Source: Lachnospiraceae bacterium (lineage in GTDB: Bacteria; Bacillota; Clostridia; Lachnospirales; Lachnospiraceae). From it: a stretch of DNA of 64,000 bases. The stretch spans positions 1 through 64,000 of the forward strand of contig JAGBHK010000022.1 of NCBI GenBank assembly GCA_017935565.1, given 5' to 3'. The position numbers and the translations under genes were made by a program. Of the stretch, positions 35,759 to 45,263 are shown one piece after another. The notes beneath the pieces are model-generated. The model made no database searches and was not told the DNA's origin. It saw nothing but the letters and a program-made list of their open reading frames with translations. Position 1 is the stretch's first letter; every line of letters starts with the position of its first letter.

Positions 35759-36597
35759 TGGCTAGAAAGAAAAAAAAGCAAAGTGAAGGCGGTGGCGCTG
35801 GTGCTGCCGATTGGATGCAAACCTTTAGTGATCTTATGAATCTGTTGCTTTGTTTCTTCGTACTTTTATTCTCGATGTCTACTGTGGATGCACAGAAGTT
35901 TGAAGAGGTTGCAGCTTCACTTAAGGCTAGTTATAGTATTTTTGATGGTGGTGCCGCATCATTGAGTGAAGGTAGTCTTATCTCAAGTGGTATTAGCCAG
36001 TTAAATGATTTGGATGATTATTACGAGAATATGGGAACAAATCAAGATGAATCAGAGGAAACTGATGTAGAAGATATGGAAGAGTTTGAAGAGATTCGTC
36101 AAGAAGAAATGATTGAAGAGTCAGAACAGATTGGTGAAGAACTTCAAGGTGACTTGGAAATGAATGGTTTGTTATCAGAAGGAAGTATTGATATTGAGAT
36201 TACAGCTCAGTACGTTATGTTAAATCTTAGTGGAACAGCGTTATTTGATTCATCAAGTGCTGATATAAAAGATGAGTCGTATGAATTTTTAAATAAGTTG
36301 GGAAATGTTTTAAAGAAGTATGACGATTATCAAATTGAAATCGTTGGACATACAGATTCGCGACCTATGGCTTCTGGAGCAAAATATAAGAACAATATGT
36401 TATTGTCTCAGGCAAGAGCCTACACGATATTTGAATATCTTGTTAATGATAAGGATATGGATGCTAAAACAATGAAGTGTACTGGTCGAGGAGAATATGA
36501 GCCGATTGCTACAAATACTACAGCGGAAGGAAGGGCTCAAAACCGTAGAGTAGAAATAAGAATTTATAATTCGTATTCAACTACAACAGCGGATTAA
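35758..36597 (+). CDS. motB: Flagellar stator protein MotB
   Basis: A 279-residue stator subunit. The single transmembrane helix carries the essential proton-binding Asp25 in TFSDLMNLLLCFFVLLFS. A long acidic plug/linker region (about 90-150) rich in Glu follows. The C-terminal OmpA-like peptidoglycan-binding domain has VGHTDSRPM and LSQARAYTIFEYL, and ends with ENRRVEIRI-like AQNRRVEIRIY. It is translationally coupled to motA (1-base overlap). Confidence 0.96.
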   Translation: MARKKKKQSEGGGAGAADWMQTFSDLMNLLLCFFVLLFSMSTVDAQKFEEVAASLKASYSIFDGGAASLSEGSLISSGISQLNDLDDYYENMGTNQDESEETDVEDMEEFEEIRQEEMIEESEQIGEELQGDLEMNGLLSEGSIDIEITAQYVMLNLSGTALFDSSSADIKDESYEFLNKLGNVLKKYDDYQIEIVGHTDSRPMASGAKYKNNMLLSQARAYTIFEYLVNDKDMDAKTMKCTGRGEYEPIATNTTAEGRAQNRRVEIRIYNSYSTTTAD

Positions 36598-36619
36598 TTC
36601 ATTTTGATTGGAGAATGTT

Positions 36620-37132
36620 ATGAGAAAAGGGCTTATTAATACAATTATCTTAGTATTGTGTATAATGAATATAATTTTAACAGCGATTCTTGTGTTTGCA
36701 GTTGTTCCAGCGATGAAATCTACAACAGATCTTGTTAATAAAATTGCAGGAGCTATTGATTTGGAAAAAGAAGCTAAACAACAGTATACTGATAGCATTA
36801 GCATTGACAGTGTAAAAGCATACTCTTTTGAAGAAAAGATGACTGTTACATTGAAAACAGGAACGGATGGAAAAACACATTATGCACAGTTTAGTGTTGT
36901 GTTAAGATTGAATACAGAGGATGAAAACTATGAAAAATATAGTGATACATTGTCTGAAAATGAAAAGCTTATGAGAAGTACAGTTGAGGATGTTGTAAAA
37001 CAGTATACCAAAACTGAAGTTGAAAATAATAGAGATATAATTGAAGAGGAAGTTGCTGAAGCACTTCGAAAGATGTACAATGAAACAGATTTTATTTATG
37101 ATGTTTCGTTAAGCGATTTTATTACTCAGTAA
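36620..37132 (+). CDS. fliL: Flagellar basal body-associated protein FliL
   Basis: A 170-residue single-pass membrane protein that supports the stator. ATG at 36620 (MRKGLINTIILVLCIMNIIL) follows GGAG at six bases. The transmembrane helix is about 5-30. The extracytoplasmic domain has FSVVLRLNTEDENYEKYSD and ends with the helix EEEVAEALRKMYNETDFIYDVSLSDFITQ, consistent with FliL despite low sequence conservation. Confidence 0.88.
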   Translation: MRKGLINTIILVLCIMNIILTAILVFAVVPAMKSTTDLVNKIAGAIDLEKEAKQQYTDSISIDSVKAYSFEEKMTVTLKTGTDGKTHYAQFSVVLRLNTEDENYEKYSDTLSENEKLMRSTVEDVVKQYTKTEVENNRDIIEEEVAEALRKMYNETDFIYDVSLSDFITQ

Positions 37133-37166
37133 ATTATATTATTAATTGAATAGGAGGTGAGGATGC

Positions 37167-38144
37167 ATGGGAGAAGTACTATCCCAAAGCGAAATTGACA
37201 ATCTGCTCAAAGCGTTAAGTACGGGAGAGTTGGATGCAGAAGATTACAAAGACTCCGATGAGAAACAAGTCAAAGTATATAATTTTTCCACACCATCTAA
37301 ATTTTCGAAAGAGCATCTTCGTACTCTGGAGACTATTTTTGAACACTATGGAAGATTATTGTATATAAATTTACCTGCGTATCTTAGAAAAACGGTACAG
37401 GTTGAAGTTATGAATGCTGAAGCGGTTCTTTACAAAGAGTATTCGCAGGCGTTATCGAATCCAGTATTATTAGGATTGATTGATTTTTCACCACTCGAAG
37501 GCACTATAGTAATGGAACTTGCAACAAATTTAGGTTATGCCATTATTGATAGAATGCTTGGCGGTGCAGGTGTTTCATTGGAAAAGAAGAGAGAGTTTTC
37601 TGAAATAGAAATCTCTATAATTGAGAGAATAATGACCATATGCGTGGATATGTTAAGAGAACCTTGGCAAAACGTTGTAGATGTTCATCCAAGATTAACT
37701 CGAATTGAAACAAATCCACAGTTTGCGCAAATTATATCTCCGCAGGAAATGGTAGCCATTGTTACTATGAGTGTAAGAATTGGAGATGTTGATGGTCTTA
37801 TGAATATATGTTTACCATATATGACATTGGAAAATGTTATGGATAAACTTAATACTAAATATTGGTTTGCAGCTTTGAAGGAAAAAGATGAGAATTCGTA
37901 TGAGGAAGCTATTGAAAGCCTCATTTCACAATCTGTTATTCCTATTAAAGCCAGATTGGGAAGCACACACTTATCAGTAACTGAGTTTGTAAATCTCCAA
38001 AAAGGAGATATTATTAAATTAGATGCAGCTGTTGGTGACGAGTTGGATGTTTTCGTTGGTAATATTAAAAAATTCAAAGCGTTACCGGGCTCTGCTAGTG
38101 ATAATTATGCAGTAAGAGTCACATCAATAATTAGGGAGGAATAG
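37167..38144 (+). CDS. fliM: Flagellar motor switch protein FliM
   Basis: A 325-residue C-ring protein. The N-terminal CheY-P-binding peptide is LSQSEIDNLLKAL. The middle CheC-like domain has TFEHYGRLLYINLPAYLRKTV-type conservation, and the C-terminal SpoA/FliN-like domain has LSVTEFVNLQKGDIIKLD. ATG at 37167 follows AGGAGGTGAGG. It is followed five bases later by fliY. Confidence 0.97.
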   Translation: MGEVLSQSEIDNLLKALSTGELDAEDYKDSDEKQVKVYNFSTPSKFSKEHLRTLETIFEHYGRLLYINLPAYLRKTVQVEVMNAEAVLYKEYSQALSNPVLLGLIDFSPLEGTIVMELATNLGYAIIDRMLGGAGVSLEKKREFSEIEISIIERIMTICVDMLREPWQNVVDVHPRLTRIETNPQFAQIISPQEMVAIVTMSVRIGDVDGLMNICLPYMTLENVMDKLNTKYWFAALKEKDENSYEEAIESLISQSVIPIKARLGSTHLSVTEFVNLQKGDIIKLDAAVGDELDVFVGNIKKFKALPGSASDNYAVRVTSIIREE

Positions 38145-38148
38145 GAAA

Positions 38149-39393
38149 ATGGATGGAATGCTTTCGCAAGAAGAAATAAATGCCCTTTTAAGCGGCATAG
38201 ATCCGTCTGAGGAAGTTGAAGAAACCACCTCAGAAGTCCTTGAACTTACAGATATGGAAAAGGATACTGTAGGTGAGATATCTAATATAAGTATGGGTAC
38301 AGCGGCAACTACATTGTCATCACTTGTTAACCAAAAAGTAGATATTACAATTCCAAAAGTTGAAACAGCGATTTGGGATGATTTGGTGCTTAGTTATGAC
38401 AGACCGTGTGTATTCTTGCAGATATCATACAAAGAAGGTCTTGATGGAAAGAATATATTTGTATTAAAAGAAAAAGATGTTAAAATTATTGCTGACCTTA
38501 TGATGGGTGGCGATGGTTCTAATATACCTGAAGAGATGGGAGAGATGCAGCTTAGTGCTATCAGCGAGGCGATGAATCAGATGATGGGTTCAGCATCTAC
38601 ATCAATGTCTTCAATGTTTAGCATGAAGATAGATATCAGTCCACCAATTGCAAGTTTGGTAGATTTGAATGACGGTATTGATGAAATGGATTTTGCGAAT
38701 TTCCTTAAAGGATCATTTATTAAAATTTCCTTTAAGATGACTATCGGAGATTTGGTAGATAGTGAAATTATGCAGTTGTATCCTGTAGAGTTCTGTAGAA
38801 CTCTTTGTAATAAATTTGGATTGGATTCGGTTATGGCTGAGTCTGCTCCACAGGAAAAGGAACCGGAAGTTAATGTAGCAGCAGTTGCTCCGGAACCTCA
38901 ACCACAACCACAGGATAATGGTGTTAGCCAGCAGCAGACACCGATTCCAGAAGCATTTAGTAATCCAATGCAAGGCATGCCAATGCAGCAACAGGCTATG
39001 CCAATGATGCAAGGAATGCCGATGATGCAAGGAATGCCAATGATGCAGGGAATGCCGATGATGCAGGCTATGCCAATGCAAACAATGCCAATGCAGGAAA
39101 TTAATGTACAACCTGCACAGTTCCAAGCGTTTTCTCCTGATATAGTAGCAGCAAATCAGAAGGAAAACATTAACCTCATTATGGATGTTCCACTTGAGGT
39201 TACAGTAGAACTTGGTAGAACAACAAAATCAATTCAGGATATTCTTGAATTTACACCAGGAACAATTATCGAACTCAATAAAATAGCAGGTGAACCTGTT
39301 GATGTACTTGTAAATGGCAAGTATGTTGCTAAAGGTGAAGTTGTTGTTATTGAAGATAGTTTCGGTGTTAGAGTAACAGAGATAATTAAATAA
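38149..39393 (+). CDS. fliY: Flagellar motor switch phosphatase FliY (FliN)
   Basis: A 414-residue C-ring protein of the Firmicutes type. An N-terminal FliM-like peptide (MLSQEEINALLSGI) is followed by a CheC-like domain whose two CheY-P phosphatase motifs keep Glu and Asn (EISNISMGTAATTLS and SEAMNQMMGSASTS). The linker (about 240-325) is Gln/Pro/Met-rich with tandem MMQGMP hexapeptides. The C-terminal FliN domain holds NLIMDVPLEVTVELGRT and EFTPGTIIELNKIAGEPVDV. It couples the switch to CheY-P removal. Confidence 0.96.
   Translation: MDGMLSQEEINALLSGIDPSEEVEETTSEVLELTDMEKDTVGEISNISMGTAATTLSSLVNQKVDITIPKVETAIWDDLVLSYDRPCVFLQISYKEGLDGKNIFVLKEKDVKIIADLMMGGDGSNIPEEMGEMQLSAISEAMNQMMGSASTSMSSMFSMKIDISPPIASLVDLNDGIDEMDFANFLKGSFIKISFKMTIGDLVDSEIMQLYPVEFCRTLCNKFGLDSVMAESAPQEKEPEVNVAAVAPEPQPQPQDNGVSQQQTPIPEAFSNPMQGMPMQQQAMPMMQGMPMMQGMPMMQGMPMMQAMPMQTMPMQEINVQPAQFQAFSPDIVAANQKENINLIMDVPLEVTVELGRTTKSIQDILEFTPGTIIELNKIAGEPVDVLVNGKYVAKGEVVVIEDSFGVRVTEIIK
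38998..39069 (+). repeat. 18-base tandem repeats in the fliY linker
   Basis: Four copies of the 18-base unit ATGCCRATGATGCARGGA encode MPMMQG; the last has GCT in place of GGA. They sit in the linker between the CheC-like and FliN domains. They differ mainly at third positions, so length change by recombination would stay in frame. Confidence 0.9.
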
Positions 39394-39424
39394 TAATCTT
39401 ATATTTGATAGGAGAGTAATTATT

Positions 39425-39787
39425 ATGGCAAAAAATATTTTAATATGTGATGACGCAGCATTTATGAGAATGATGATTAAAGACATTTTAACAAAAAATG
39501 GATACAATGTTGCAGGCGAAGCAGAAAATGGAAAGGTTGCTGTAGAAAAATATACAGAATTAAAACCTGACTTAGTAATGATGGATATCACAATGCCAGA
39601 AATGGATGGTATTCAGGCATTAAAGAAAATTAAAGAAAACGATCCTGCTGCTACAGTAATTATGTGTTCAGCTATGGGTCAGCAGGCAATGGTAATTGAA
39701 TCTATTCAGTCTGGTGCAAAGGACTTTATTGTAAAACCTTTCCAAGCAGATAGAGTAATAGAAGCAGTTAAAAAAGCGGTAGGTTAA
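39425..39787 (+). CDS. cheY: Chemotaxis response regulator CheY
   Basis: A 120-residue single-domain receiver. The acidic pocket is Asp9/Asp10 (ICDDAAFMRMM), the phospho-acceptor Asp54 (VMMDITMPEMDG), the switch Ser82 (MCSAMGQ) and Lys104 (FIVKPF). This matches CheY of Firmicutes. It lies between fliY and fliO, as in Bacillus and Clostridium operons, and should bind FliM when phosphorylated by CheA. Confidence 0.97.
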   Translation: MAKNILICDDAAFMRMMIKDILTKNGYNVAGEAENGKVAVEKYTELKPDLVMMDITMPEMDGIQALKKIKENDPAATVIMCSAMGQQAMVIESIQSGAKDFIVKPFQADRVIEAVKKAVG

Positions 39788-39788
39788 A

Positions 39789-40151
39789 ATGAATGGTATA
39801 TATGCAGGGATAAATGGAAATAGTATTTTAAAATTAATAGTAACACTTATTATTTTTATACTTATTTTATTCATTACATATTACGTTACAAGCTTTATAG
39901 GTAATATCCAAAAAACACAATTTGCAACTGGTAATATTCAGATTATAGAAGTTCGACGCATTATGGGGAATAAGCAGTTGGCTGTTGTAAAAACAGGCAA
40001 TGATTATTTCCTCGTAGGCATCGGAAAGGATGAGATAAATCTTATTGGAAAAGTTGATGGTGAGGCTCTTGTATTTAATGAAGAGTCACAACCACCAGCA
40101 TTTGGTGAAATATTGGATAGAATAAAAAACATAAGAGAAAAGAAGAAATAA
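39789..40151 (+). CDS. fliO: Flagellar biosynthetic protein FliO (FliZ)
   Basis: A 120-residue single-pass membrane protein that helps assemble FliP. The transmembrane helix is about 15-37 (LIVTLIIFILILFITYYVTSF). The cytoplasmic region follows the FliO pattern IQIIEVRRIMGNKQLAVVKTGNDYFLVGIG. The start is two bases after the cheY stop. Confidence 0.93.
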   Translation: MNGIYAGINGNSILKLIVTLIIFILILFITYYVTSFIGNIQKTQFATGNIQIIEVRRIMGNKQLAVVKTGNDYFLVGIGKDEINLIGKVDGEALVFNEESQPPAFGEILDRIKNIREKKK

Positions 40152-40165
40152 AATGGAGGTATATC

Positions 40166-40990
40166 ATGATTAGAAAGATTAAGAGATTTATTTGCATTTT
40201 TCTTCTTTTCTCATTTGTGATTTTTTGTACCGGTAGCGATGTATATGCTACGGAAGATGAAACAAATGGTGTAAATGATGAGGTTATTGATGAAATTGAA
40301 CTGGATTCTGCGGACGATGCGCCAGGTTTACTGGGGATAAATATTTCGTCAGATTCAGGAGATGTAAGTAGTGCATTGCAGATTGTTATTTTGCTTACAA
40401 TCATTGCATTGTGTCCTTCTATTTTGATAATGCTTACATCATTTACAAGAATTATAGTTGTAATGTATTTTACAAGAAGTGCATTGAATACCCAGACATC
40501 ACCTCCAAACCAGGTATTGATTGGGCTTTCATTGTTTTTAACATTCTTTATTATGTCACCTGTTTTCAATGATATATATGAGAATGCCTATAAGCCATTT
40601 AGTAATCACGAAATATCTCAATCAGAGTTCTTTGATGAGGCGATTGGACCACTTAGAGAGTTTATGCTTAATCAGATTGATGAGAGAGATTTGAAGACGA
40701 TGTGCGATATTGCGAAAGTGGAGGATGTAGAATCTGTAGATGATATTCCAACATCAGTAGTAATACCAAGTTTTATTATTGGAGAATTAAGAACCGCCTT
40801 TTGGATTGGTTTTTTAATTTATATTCCATTTATTGTTATTGATATGTTGGTATCGTCGGTACTTATGTCTATGGGTATGATGATGTTACCACCAACAACA
40901 ATTTCGATGCCATTTAAGATTTTGTTCTTTATTTTGGCAGATGGATGGAACTTGATTATTGTGAATCTGATGGAGACATTCAGGTTCTGA
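40166..40990 (+). CDS. fliP: Flagellar export gate protein FliP
   Basis: A 274-residue core subunit of the export gate. It has a cleavable-type signal peptide (about 1-29), an acidic linker, then four membrane segments starting LQIVILLTIIALCPSILIMLTSFTRIIVV. Family motifs are ALNTQTSPPNQVLIGLSLFLTFFIMSP and FIPFIVIDMLVSSVLMSMGMMMLPP-type sequence near the end. Length is in the usual range. Confidence 0.97.
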   Translation: MIRKIKRFICIFLLFSFVIFCTGSDVYATEDETNGVNDEVIDEIELDSADDAPGLLGINISSDSGDVSSALQIVILLTIIALCPSILIMLTSFTRIIVVMYFTRSALNTQTSPPNQVLIGLSLFLTFFIMSPVFNDIYENAYKPFSNHEISQSEFFDEAIGPLREFMLNQIDERDLKTMCDIAKVEDVESVDDIPTSVVIPSFIIGELRTAFWIGFLIYIPFIVIDMLVSSVLMSMGMMMLPPTTISMPFKILFFILADGWNLIIVNLMETFRF

Positions 40991-41010
40991 CGTAAGTAAA
41001 GGAGGAAAAG

Positions 41011-41280
41011 ATGACAGAAGAAGCAGTACTTGATATTACCAGTGAAGCATTGTGGACAGTAATGATTGTTTCAGCGCCGTTATTGATAATATCGTTAATT
41101 GTCGGTCTTATTGTTAGTATTTTTCAAGCAATTACGTCAATTCAAGAGCAGACATTAACGTTCATTCCAAAACTGATTGCAATATTTATAGGAATTATGA
41201 TATTTGGTTCATTTATTATAAATACTGTAGTTGGTTTTATGGAAGAATTGTGGGGTAGCTTTGGAGATTATATTGTATGA
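41011..41280 (+). CDS. fliQ: Flagellar export gate protein FliQ
   Basis: An 89-residue protein with two transmembrane helices (about 17-42 and 52-75). Family motifs are PLLIISLIVGLIVSIFQAITSIQEQTLTFIPKL. ATG at 41011 follows AAAGGAGG. It overlaps the start of fliR by four bases (ATGA). Confidence 0.97.
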   Translation: MTEEAVLDITSEALWTVMIVSAPLLIISLIVGLIVSIFQAITSIQEQTLTFIPKLIAIFIGIMIFGSFIINTVVGFMEELWGSFGDYIV

Positions 41281-42056
41281 ATGTAGAGATAACATTTTCA
41301 CAGGCAAATTTAGAATATTATTTGTTAATACTTGTTAGAATGGCTTCCTTTGTATATATTTCGCCTTTTTTTGGACAAAATAATGTTCCTCAAAGAGTAA
41401 AATTGGGATTATCGTTATTTTTGGCGTTTATTGTATACAGTATTTTACCAAAAGAAACCCTAGAATATACAACAACTTTGGGATATGCAGAGCTTGTTGT
41501 AAGAGAAAGTATTGCAGGATTGTTGATTGGTTTTTCGGCTTATATCTGCAATACAATTATTTTGTTTGCGGGTAAATTGATTGATATGCAAATAGGTTTA
41601 GCAATGGCTAATCTTTTTGATCCAATCACCCGTACACAAGTCAGTGTAACAGGTAATATGTACCAGTACATTTTGCTTTTGTTACTGATAGCTACAGGTA
41701 TGTATAGCTTTTTATTAAGTGCAATTGTCGATTCTTATAGTATTATTGAAATCGGTGGAATGCACATGACGCAGACCTTGTATGAAAATATGATGGGATT
41801 CATGGTTGACTACTTTGTAATTGGATTTAGAATTAATCTTCCGATATTTGCGATAATATTAATTCTTGATTGTGCAATGGGTATTATGACTAAAGTAGCA
41901 TCACAGATACACATGTTTTCTGTGGGTATGCAGATTAAAATTTTAGGTGGTTTCCTTATTCTGTTTTTAACGGTTTTCTTACTACCGGATATTGCGAATT
42001 TTATATTTGTAAATATGCAGGATATGGTTATAGCAACAATAAGAGGAATGAGATAG
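41277..42056 (+). CDS. fliR: Flagellar export gate protein FliR
   Basis: A 259-residue polytopic membrane protein with about six transmembrane helices. Motifs include VRMASFVYISPFFGQNNVPQRVKLGL, GFSAYICNTIILFAGKLIDMQIGLAM and the C-terminal MFSVGMQIKILGGFLILFLTVFLLPD. It completes the FliP-FliQ-FliR gate. Confidence 0.96.
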   Translation: MNVEITFSQANLEYYLLILVRMASFVYISPFFGQNNVPQRVKLGLSLFLAFIVYSILPKETLEYTTTLGYAELVVRESIAGLLIGFSAYICNTIILFAGKLIDMQIGLAMANLFDPITRTQVSVTGNMYQYILLLLLIATGMYSFLLSAIVDSYSIIEIGGMHMTQTLYENMMGFMVDYFVIGFRINLPIFAIILILDCAMGIMTKVASQIHMFSVGMQIKILGGFLILFLTVFLLPDIANFIFVNMQDMVIATIRGMR

Positions 42057-42057
42057 C

Positions 42058-43203
42058 GTGGAAAATTGGGATTCTTTAATAAAACTGAATTTACAGTTCT
42101 TTGCTAAAGATGGTCCTGGAGGAGAAAAGACAGAGCCTGCAACTCAAAAGAAATTAGATGATGCTAGAAAAGAGGGACAGGTTGCAAAGAGTAAAGAAAT
42201 AGTAAATGCATTATCTTTGCTAATATGTTTTTTTGGATTGAAAATCCTTGTAGGTTCAATTGGTGAAGGAATTATAGAACTTTTTTCTTATATCTATAAT
42301 ATTATTCCTACCTATGCGATGAATGCTGATGATATGAATGCAATTGTAGCTTTAGGATTAGGTAAGGATGTTGCTTTAAAAGCTGCAATGATTATATTGC
42401 CGATATTAATCGGATGTTTCCTTATTAATTTTATTGGTGAATTGGTTCAGGTAGGGTGGAAACCTACAGCAAAACCACTAGAACCCAAATTTTCAAAATT
42501 GAATCCAATAAGTGGATTTAAAAAGATTTTTTCGTCGCAATCACTTATAAACATGCTGAAATCAGTAGGTATTGTTTTGATTTGTGGTTACATAATTTAT
42601 ACTGAAGTAGCAGATCAATTTTTATTGTTTTACAATCTTTATGATATCACGCTTTTAGATGGAATTAGAGCAGTTGGTGAGATTGTATTTGATATAATGA
42701 TAAAAATTAGTGCAGTATATTTGGTAGTTGGCTTTGTTGATTTGATATATCAAAGAAAGAAATTTAAAGATGATATGATGATGACAAAGCAAGAAGTTAA
42801 GGATGAGTATAAAAATACAGAAGGAGATCCTGTGGTAAAAGGTCAGCAAAGAAGAAGAATGCGTGAAGCATCCCAACGAAGAATGATGCAAGCATTGCCA
42901 GAGGCTGATGTTGTTATCACAAACCCAACTCACTTTGCTGTTGCTATAAAATATGATTTGGCCATTGCAAAGGCTCCATATGTTATAGCGAAAGGTGAAG
43001 ATTTTTTAGCGCAAAAGATTAAGGAAGAGGCGCGAAAATATAATATTGAAATATATGAAAATAAGCCATTGGCAAGAGCTTTATATAGCGGTGTTGATAT
43101 AGGACAAGAGATACCTCAGGAACTATATCAGGCTGTCGCAGAAGTTTTAGCATATGTATATAATGTTAAAAATAAAGAGGTACCAGTGGAAAATAATAGA
43201 TAA
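42058..43203 (+). CDS. flhB: Flagellar export switch protein FlhB
   Basis: A 381-residue substrate-specificity switch of the export gate. GTG start at 42058. The N-terminal cytosolic segment GEKTEPATQKKLDDARKEGQ is typical; four membrane helices follow. The autocleavage motif NPTH lies at residues 289-292 (VVITNPTHFAVAIKYD), followed by the FlhB C-terminal domain to GQEIPQELYQAVAEVLAYVY. Start and stop are tightly packed with fliR and flhA. Confidence 0.97.
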   Translation: MENWDSLIKLNLQFFAKDGPGGEKTEPATQKKLDDARKEGQVAKSKEIVNALSLLICFFGLKILVGSIGEGIIELFSYIYNIIPTYAMNADDMNAIVALGLGKDVALKAAMIILPILIGCFLINFIGELVQVGWKPTAKPLEPKFSKLNPISGFKKIFSSQSLINMLKSVGIVLICGYIIYTEVADQFLLFYNLYDITLLDGIRAVGEIVFDIMIKISAVYLVVGFVDLIYQRKKFKDDMMMTKQEVKDEYKNTEGDPVVKGQQRRRMREASQRRMMQALPEADVVITNPTHFAVAIKYDLAIAKAPYVIAKGEDFLAQKIKEEARKYNIEIYENKPLARALYSGVDIGQEIPQELYQAVAEVLAYVYNVKNKEVPVENNR

Positions 43204-43226
43204 TACTGATGAAAGGAGACGAAATA

Positions 43227-45263
43227 ATGAAAAAGACAGATCTTGGCGTAGCACTTTATTTGCTTGCCGCAATTGTGTTTCTTATTATTCCGATTCCAAG
43301 TCAGTTATTAGACGTATTGATGGCTTTTAACATTGCGGTAGCATTGGTTATTTTATTTAATTCAATGCTTGCTCAAGAAGCACTTAGTATGTCAGCGTTT
43401 CCTACAATGTTGCTTATGACAACGGTGTTTAGAATATCTCTTAATGTGTCTTCTACAAGACTTATTTTAAATGATGGGGATCCTGGTGAGGTTGTAAGAA
43501 CATTTGGACAGTTTGTAGGTGGAGGTAATCTTGTAATTGGTGCTATTATATTCATTATCCTTATATTAGTACAGTTTATGGTTATCAATAAAGGTTCTGA
43601 AAGAGTTGCAGAAGTAACTGCAAGATTTACACTTGATGCTATGCCGGGTAAACAGATGGCGATTGATGCAGATTTGAATACAGGTGCAATTACTGATAAG
43701 CAGGCAAAAGAGCGTCGAGAAAAATTACAGCAGGAATCAGCATTCTTTGGATCTATGGATGGTGCTGTTAAGTATGTAAAGGGAGATGCTACAGCAGGTC
43801 TTATTATTACGGTAATTAACTTTATAGGTGGTATCGTAATGGGCGTAATGTATAGAGGTATGGAGATGGGAGATGCGTTTAACGAATATACGATTCTTAC
43901 TATCGGTGATGGTCTTGTTAGCCAGATTCCATCGTTACTTATATCATTGTCAACAGGTATGCTTGTTACAAAGGCATCAAAAGAAGCAGGTGTTGGAGAT
44001 ATGGTTTTTGGACAGATATTTGCAATGCCTAGCGTTATGTATGGTGTAGGTGGAACACTGATTGTTCTTGGACTTGTTACACAGTTACCTACATTGATAT
44101 TTATTCCAATGGGTCTTGTATGTATATATCTTGGAACACAACTTCGAGACAGTCAGGCTGCTGCGGGAATTGAATCTGCCGCAAATATGGAAGAACAAGA
44201 AGCAGAAGAAATTAGAAAACCTGAAAATGTTGTTTCATTGCTTCAAGTTGACCCTATTGAGTTGGAACTTGGATACGGTCTTATTCCACTTGTTGACGTA
44301 AATCAAGGTGGAGATTTGCTTGACCGTGTACTTATGATTAGAAGACAGATAGCTCTTGATTTAGGTACGATTGTTCCTGTAATCAGACTTCGAGATAATA
44401 TTCAGATTAATCCTAATCAGTATATTATCAAAATAAAAGGTGTAAAGGTTAGTGAAGGTGAAATACTTTTTGACCATTATATGGCAATGAATCCTGGAAT
44501 GGTTGAGGAAGAGATTGCAGGTATTCCTACATTTGAACCATCATTCCATTTGCCAGCTCTGTGGATTTCTGAAAGTCAGAGAGAAAGAGCAGAATCATTG
44601 GGATATACAGTTGTTGACCCGCCTTCGATTATTACAACACATTTAACACAGGTTATTACAAGTCATATTGATGAACTTTTGACAAGACAGGATGTTCAAA
44701 ATCTTATTTCAAACATCAAAGAATCAAATCCTATTCTTGTGGATGAACTTGTTCCAAAATTGCTTGGAATCGGTGAGATTCAAAAGGTTTTACAGAATTT
44801 ATTGTCGGAAGGAGTTTCAATTAGAGATTTGTTAACAATATTTGAAACATTGGCTGATCATGCAGCAATAACTAGAGATACAGATGTCTTAACAGAGTAT
44901 GTCAGACAAAGTTTAAAACGTTCAATTTCGAGCAAGTTTTTTGCTCCAAATGAAACTACTACTGTAGTTACATTGGACCCAAAGATTGAACAGGAAATTA
45001 TGGCAAGTGTAAAACAAACAGAACAAGGTTCGTATATTGCACTTGAGCCTGACAAATCACAAAAGATAATTAATGCATTAGGCAAAGAGATTGAAAAGAT
45101 GGAAGATTTAGGTAAAACACCTATTGTTATTACATCGCCTATTGTTAGATTATATTTTAAACGATTAGTTCAGGATTATTACAAAGATTTAATTGTTATC
45201 TCATACAATGAGGTAGAAAATAATGTAGAATTACAGTCAGTAGGGATGGTGAGCACATCGTGA
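43227..45263 (+). CDS. flhA: Flagellar export gate protein FlhA
   Basis: A 678-residue export gate protein with eight predicted membrane helices in the first half and a large cytosolic C-terminal domain. The start is ATG at 43227 (MKKTDLGVALYLLAA) because AAAGGAGA lies 7 bases upstream; the in-frame ATG at 43209 would sit before the SD. The FHIPEP block shows as LNVSSTRLIL, TARFTLDAMPGKQMAIDADL and GAITDKQAKERRE. The stop overlaps the flhF GTG. Confidence 0.97.
   Translation: MKKTDLGVALYLLAAIVFLIIPIPSQLLDVLMAFNIAVALVILFNSMLAQEALSMSAFPTMLLMTTVFRISLNVSSTRLILNDGDPGEVVRTFGQFVGGGNLVIGAIIFIILILVQFMVINKGSERVAEVTARFTLDAMPGKQMAIDADLNTGAITDKQAKERREKLQQESAFFGSMDGAVKYVKGDATAGLIITVINFIGGIVMGVMYRGMEMGDAFNEYTILTIGDGLVSQIPSLLISLSTGMLVTKASKEAGVGDMVFGQIFAMPSVMYGVGGTLIVLGLVTQLPTLIFIPMGLVCIYLGTQLRDSQAAAGIESAANMEEQEAEEIRKPENVVSLLQVDPIELELGYGLIPLVDVNQGGDLLDRVLMIRRQIALDLGTIVPVIRLRDNIQINPNQYIIKIKGVKVSEGEILFDHYMAMNPGMVEEEIAGIPTFEPSFHLPALWISESQRERAESLGYTVVDPPSIITTHLTQVITSHIDELLTRQDVQNLISNIKESNPILVDELVPKLLGIGEIQKVLQNLLSEGVSIRDLLTIFETLADHAAITRDTDVLTEYVRQSLKRSISSKFFAPNETTTVVTLDPKIEQEIMASVKQTEQGSYIALEPDKSQKIINALGKEIEKMEDLGKTPIVITSPIVRLYFKRLVQDYYKDLIVISYNEVENNVELQSVGMVSTS

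Noticed and set aside
38713..39126. His/Leu/Trp-rich - strand frame opposite fliY
   Set aside because: It is an artefact of the Met/Gln codon repeats on the + strand.
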